From Thermococcus paralvinellae (GTDB lineage: Archaea > Methanobacteriota_B > Thermococci > Thermococcales > Thermococcaceae), in assembly GCA_015662175.1 (NCBI GenBank), contig DQUR01000272.1:1-6136 (forward strand): a DNA stretch of 6,136 bases, read 5' to 3'. Positions 5,592-6,136 of this stretch are shown here, piece after piece. Numbering within the stretch: position 1 is the stretch's first letter; the number at the start of each line of letters is the position of its first letter. The notes under the pieces were generated by a model. That model was not told the origin of the DNA, searched no databases, and worked only from the letters and a program-made list of their open reading frames with translations. The translations under genes were made by a program, and so were the position numbers.

Positions 5592-5601
5592 GGTGATTAA
5601 G

Positions 5602-6136
5602 ATGGCCGTAAGAAAACCCCCCATCACAACTCGCGAGTACTGGGCACCCGGTCACGCCGCATGTGCCGGGTGTGGATGTTCAATAATCATGCGTTTGGCT
5701 ACAAAGGCGTTTAGCGAGGCAATGGAGGAGAAGTACGGCGATCCTGATGCCTTTGCTATAGCCCACGCAACTGGATGTATGGAAGTTGTTTCCGCAGTTT
5801 TCCCATACACAGCCTGGAAGGCCCCATGGATACATGTGGCATTTGAAAACGCCGCGGCTGTTGCAAGCGGAATTGAGGCGGCATGGAAGAAGCTCGGTTA
5901 TAAGGGGAAGATAATTGCATTCGCCGGAGACGGTGGTACCGCTGATATAGGGTTGCAGGCGCTTTCCGGAATGCTTGAAAGATGGCACAACGTTGTTTAC
6001 ATCATGTATGACAATGAGGCTTATATGAACACGGGCATTCAGAGGTCTTCATCAACCCCATACGGAGCATGGACCACAACATCACCGCCCGGGAAGTACT
6101 CGATAGGTGAGGACAAACCAAAGAAGTGGGTGGCAT
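5602..6136 (+). CDS. porB: Pyruvate ferredoxin oxidoreductase, beta subunit (N-terminal part, cut by window edge)
   Basis: Beta subunit of POR, TPP- and [4Fe-4S]-binding. The frame is open from ATG 5602 to the right edge, giving 178 residues of a protein normally about 330 long. Cluster ligand candidates visible are C21-x2-C24 and C59 in ATGCMEV; the fourth, C-terminal cysteine is beyond the window. C26 is an extra cysteine next to the CxxC pair. The TPP/Mg motif runs from GDGG (109-112) to [10 protein letters not shown] (136-145), with Asp110 and Asn138 as likely metal ligands. The start is fixed by GAGGTGAT ending 4 nt upstream, overlapping the porA stop. Compared with VorB the protein has an insertion between the first cysteine pair and the third cysteine. 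The DNA at 6001-6074 is almost identical to vorB. Confidence 0.95.
   Translation, partial: MAVRKPPITTREYWAPGHAACAGCGCSIIMRLATKAFSEAMEEKYGDPDAFAIAHATGCMEVVSAVFPYTAWKAPWIHVAFENAAAVASGIEAAWKKLGYKGKIIAFAGDGGTADIGLQALSGMLERWHNVVYIMYDNEAYMNTGIQRSSSTPYGAWTTTSPPGKYSIGEDKPKKWVA
6001..6074 (+). repeat. porB copy of a block identical to vorB
   Basis: Partner of 3481-3554; the 50-bp identical run is at 6025-6074. Identity stops abruptly at 6075, where both DNA and protein diverge. Confidence 0.9.

Noticed and set aside
1..6136. Novel defence, mobile or CRISPR system
   Set aside because: No spacer-repeat array, transposase, integrase, attachment site or tRNA was seen. Every gene belongs to a known metabolic or transport family in a known gene order.

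Overview
The window carries a well-known archaeal redox locus rather than an undescribed system. Seven co-directional genes on the + strand encode two paralogous 2-oxoacid:ferredoxin oxidoreductases, in the order porG-vorD-vorA-vorB-porD-porA-porB. This is the arrangement known from Pyrococcus furiosus and other Thermococcales. The protein sequences, the frequent AGG/AGA and ATA codons, the strong GGTGA-type ribosome binding sites and the BRE/TATA-type promoter elements all point to a hyperthermophilic euryarchaeon of the Thermococcales (Thermococcus or Pyrococcus). I cannot assign genus or species from the sequence alone.

Layout. Positions 698 down to 1 (minus strand) hold the N-terminal 232 residues of a PiT-family phosphate permease, cut by the left edge. 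Positions 699-972 are a divergent intergenic region with promoter signals for both directions and three repeat structures that could be regulator sites. Then follow porG (973-1533), vorD (best start TTG 1568, to 1885), vorA (1895-3073), vorB (best start GTG 3079, to 4014), a 64-nt gap with a T-rich stretch and a promoter-like element, porD (4079-4396), porA (4407-5591) and porB (5602 to the right edge, about half the gene).

How it works. Each enzyme is built from alpha (TPP pyrimidine side), beta (TPP/Mg and one 4Fe-4S cluster), delta (2x[4Fe-4S] ferredoxin-like) and gamma subunits. VOR oxidises branched-chain 2-oxoacids and POR oxidises pyruvate. Both make acyl-CoA and CO2 and reduce ferredoxin in the cytoplasm. 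There is one gamma gene in front of two D-A-B sets, so gamma is expected to be shared, as established in P. furiosus.

The points most worth a second look are: two start codons (vorD, vorB) that differ from the longest open frame; a repeated design in which a stop codon overlaps the next gene's Shine-Dalgarno sequence; stretches of near-identical DNA between the vor and por paralogs (50 bp identical between vorB and porB) that suggest gene conversion; a candidate internal promoter for porDAB; and the undescribed-looking palindromes and direct repeats in the divergent intergenic region.
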